Part shown: positions 31,709-31,901 of the stretch, piece by piece
Numbering within the stretch: the stretch's first letter is position 1
How the letters are laid out: every line of letters begins with the position of its first letter
Made by a program: the position numbers and the translations under genes
Notes under the pieces: model-generated
The model's input: the letters and a program-made list of their open reading frames with translations, nothing else
What the model was told of the DNA's origin: nothing
Database searches by the model: none
Source: CAZWSX01 sp964636985
GTDB lineage: Bacteria; Planctomycetota; Planctomycetia; Pirellulales; Pirellulaceae
Direction of reading: 5' to 3'
NCBI GenBank assembly: GCA_964636985.1
Contig: CAZWSX010000048.1
Location: 1 to 31,901 of the forward strand
Length of the DNA: 31,901 bases

Positions 31709-31901
31709 GTGCCTCTCAAGAACAATATTCGTCAGTCGATCGTCTATTGGTGCTTCCAATCTGCCGGCGAGAATTGGAGCCTCGACCGCATGTGCGAGGT
31801 CGCCAAGGAACTTGGCATCGACGCACTCGAAATCATCGCGCCCGAGGATTGGGAAACGCTCCACAAGCACAAGATCAAGTGCGTGCTGTCCCCCAACGGC
31901 A
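31709..31901 (+). CDS. Hydroxypyruvate isomerase-like TIM-barrel protein (partial, 5' part)
   Basis: An open frame from a GTG at 31709 runs to the right edge; an in-frame stop at 31670 rules out a much earlier start. The 64 residues seen include 'NNIRQSIVYWCFQ', 'WSLDRMCEVAKELGIDALEI' and 'IAPEDWETLHKHKI'. This matches the N-terminus of the hydroxypyruvate isomerase/sugar-phosphate isomerase family (xylose isomerase-like TIM barrel). The substrate cannot be told from this fragment. Confidence 0.85.
   Translation, partial: MPLKNNIRQSIVYWCFQSAGENWSLDRMCEVAKELGIDALEIIAPEDWETLHKHKIKCVLSPNG

Overview
The window looks like chromosomal DNA from a Planctomycetes bacterium, most likely Pirellulales-like. 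The reasons are moderately high G+C, many secreted or membrane proteins of planctomycete type, two exported proteins with LEPR-XLL-type N-terminal signals, an H-X9-DG (DUF1559-type) domain, an 'NPYESP' N-terminal motif, and a methanofuran-type C1 gene (mfnB). No phage, transposase, plasmid or CRISPR feature was seen.

Layout. (1) 1-4596, minus strand: a stand-alone receiver-domain protein, then two tandem paralogous exported WD40-like proteins, the second running off the left edge. (2) 4944-5846, plus: a membrane-anchored C39-like cysteine peptidase. (3) 6057-10797, minus: a Gly/Ala/Pro-rich cell-surface protein and an exported SnoaL-like protein, apparently co-transcribed, then an NCS2-like permease. 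(4) 11091-12973, plus: an ECF sigma factor overlapping (ATGA) a membrane anti-sigma-like protein fused to an H-X9-DG pseudopilin-type domain; a perfect 17-bp inverted repeat lies upstream. (5) 13213-17238, plus: three exported or membrane proteins of unknown function. (6) 17252-19761, minus: an NPYESP membrane protein, a four-helix-bundle protein, tRNA-Ser(GCU), and a probable DNA-binding protein with HhH and sigma-region-4-like segments. (7) A 1.26-kb stretch without a credible gene. (8) 21020-23220, plus: infC with a non-canonical AUU start, then a uvrC that lacks the usual C-terminal (HhH)2 domain and ends in four 20-bp tandem repeats. (9) 23592-24548, plus: a LEPR-XLL secreted protein. (10) 24749-27576, minus: a probable operon of membrane protein, mfnB and a GT-C glycosyltransferase. 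(11) 27827-31901, plus: RNase D with an altered metal-binding residue, a large LEPR-XLL/RTX-repeat secreted protein, and the start of a hydroxypyruvate-isomerase-like TIM-barrel gene.

How the genes fit together. Housekeeping functions (translation initiation, nucleotide excision repair, RNA processing, a tRNA) are interleaved with envelope proteins. The tightest functional unit is the sigma/anti-sigma pair, which reads as a signalling module whose sensor may be a pseudopilin-like extracytoplasmic domain. A family of short palindromic repeats with ends GTAGCCGC/GCGGCTAC fills several intergenic gaps. The best candidates for something undescribed are the sigma/anti-sigma-H-X9-DG module with its inverted repeat, the truncated UvrC with its stop-codon repeat, and a possible small RNA ending at a plus-strand terminator near 9061.
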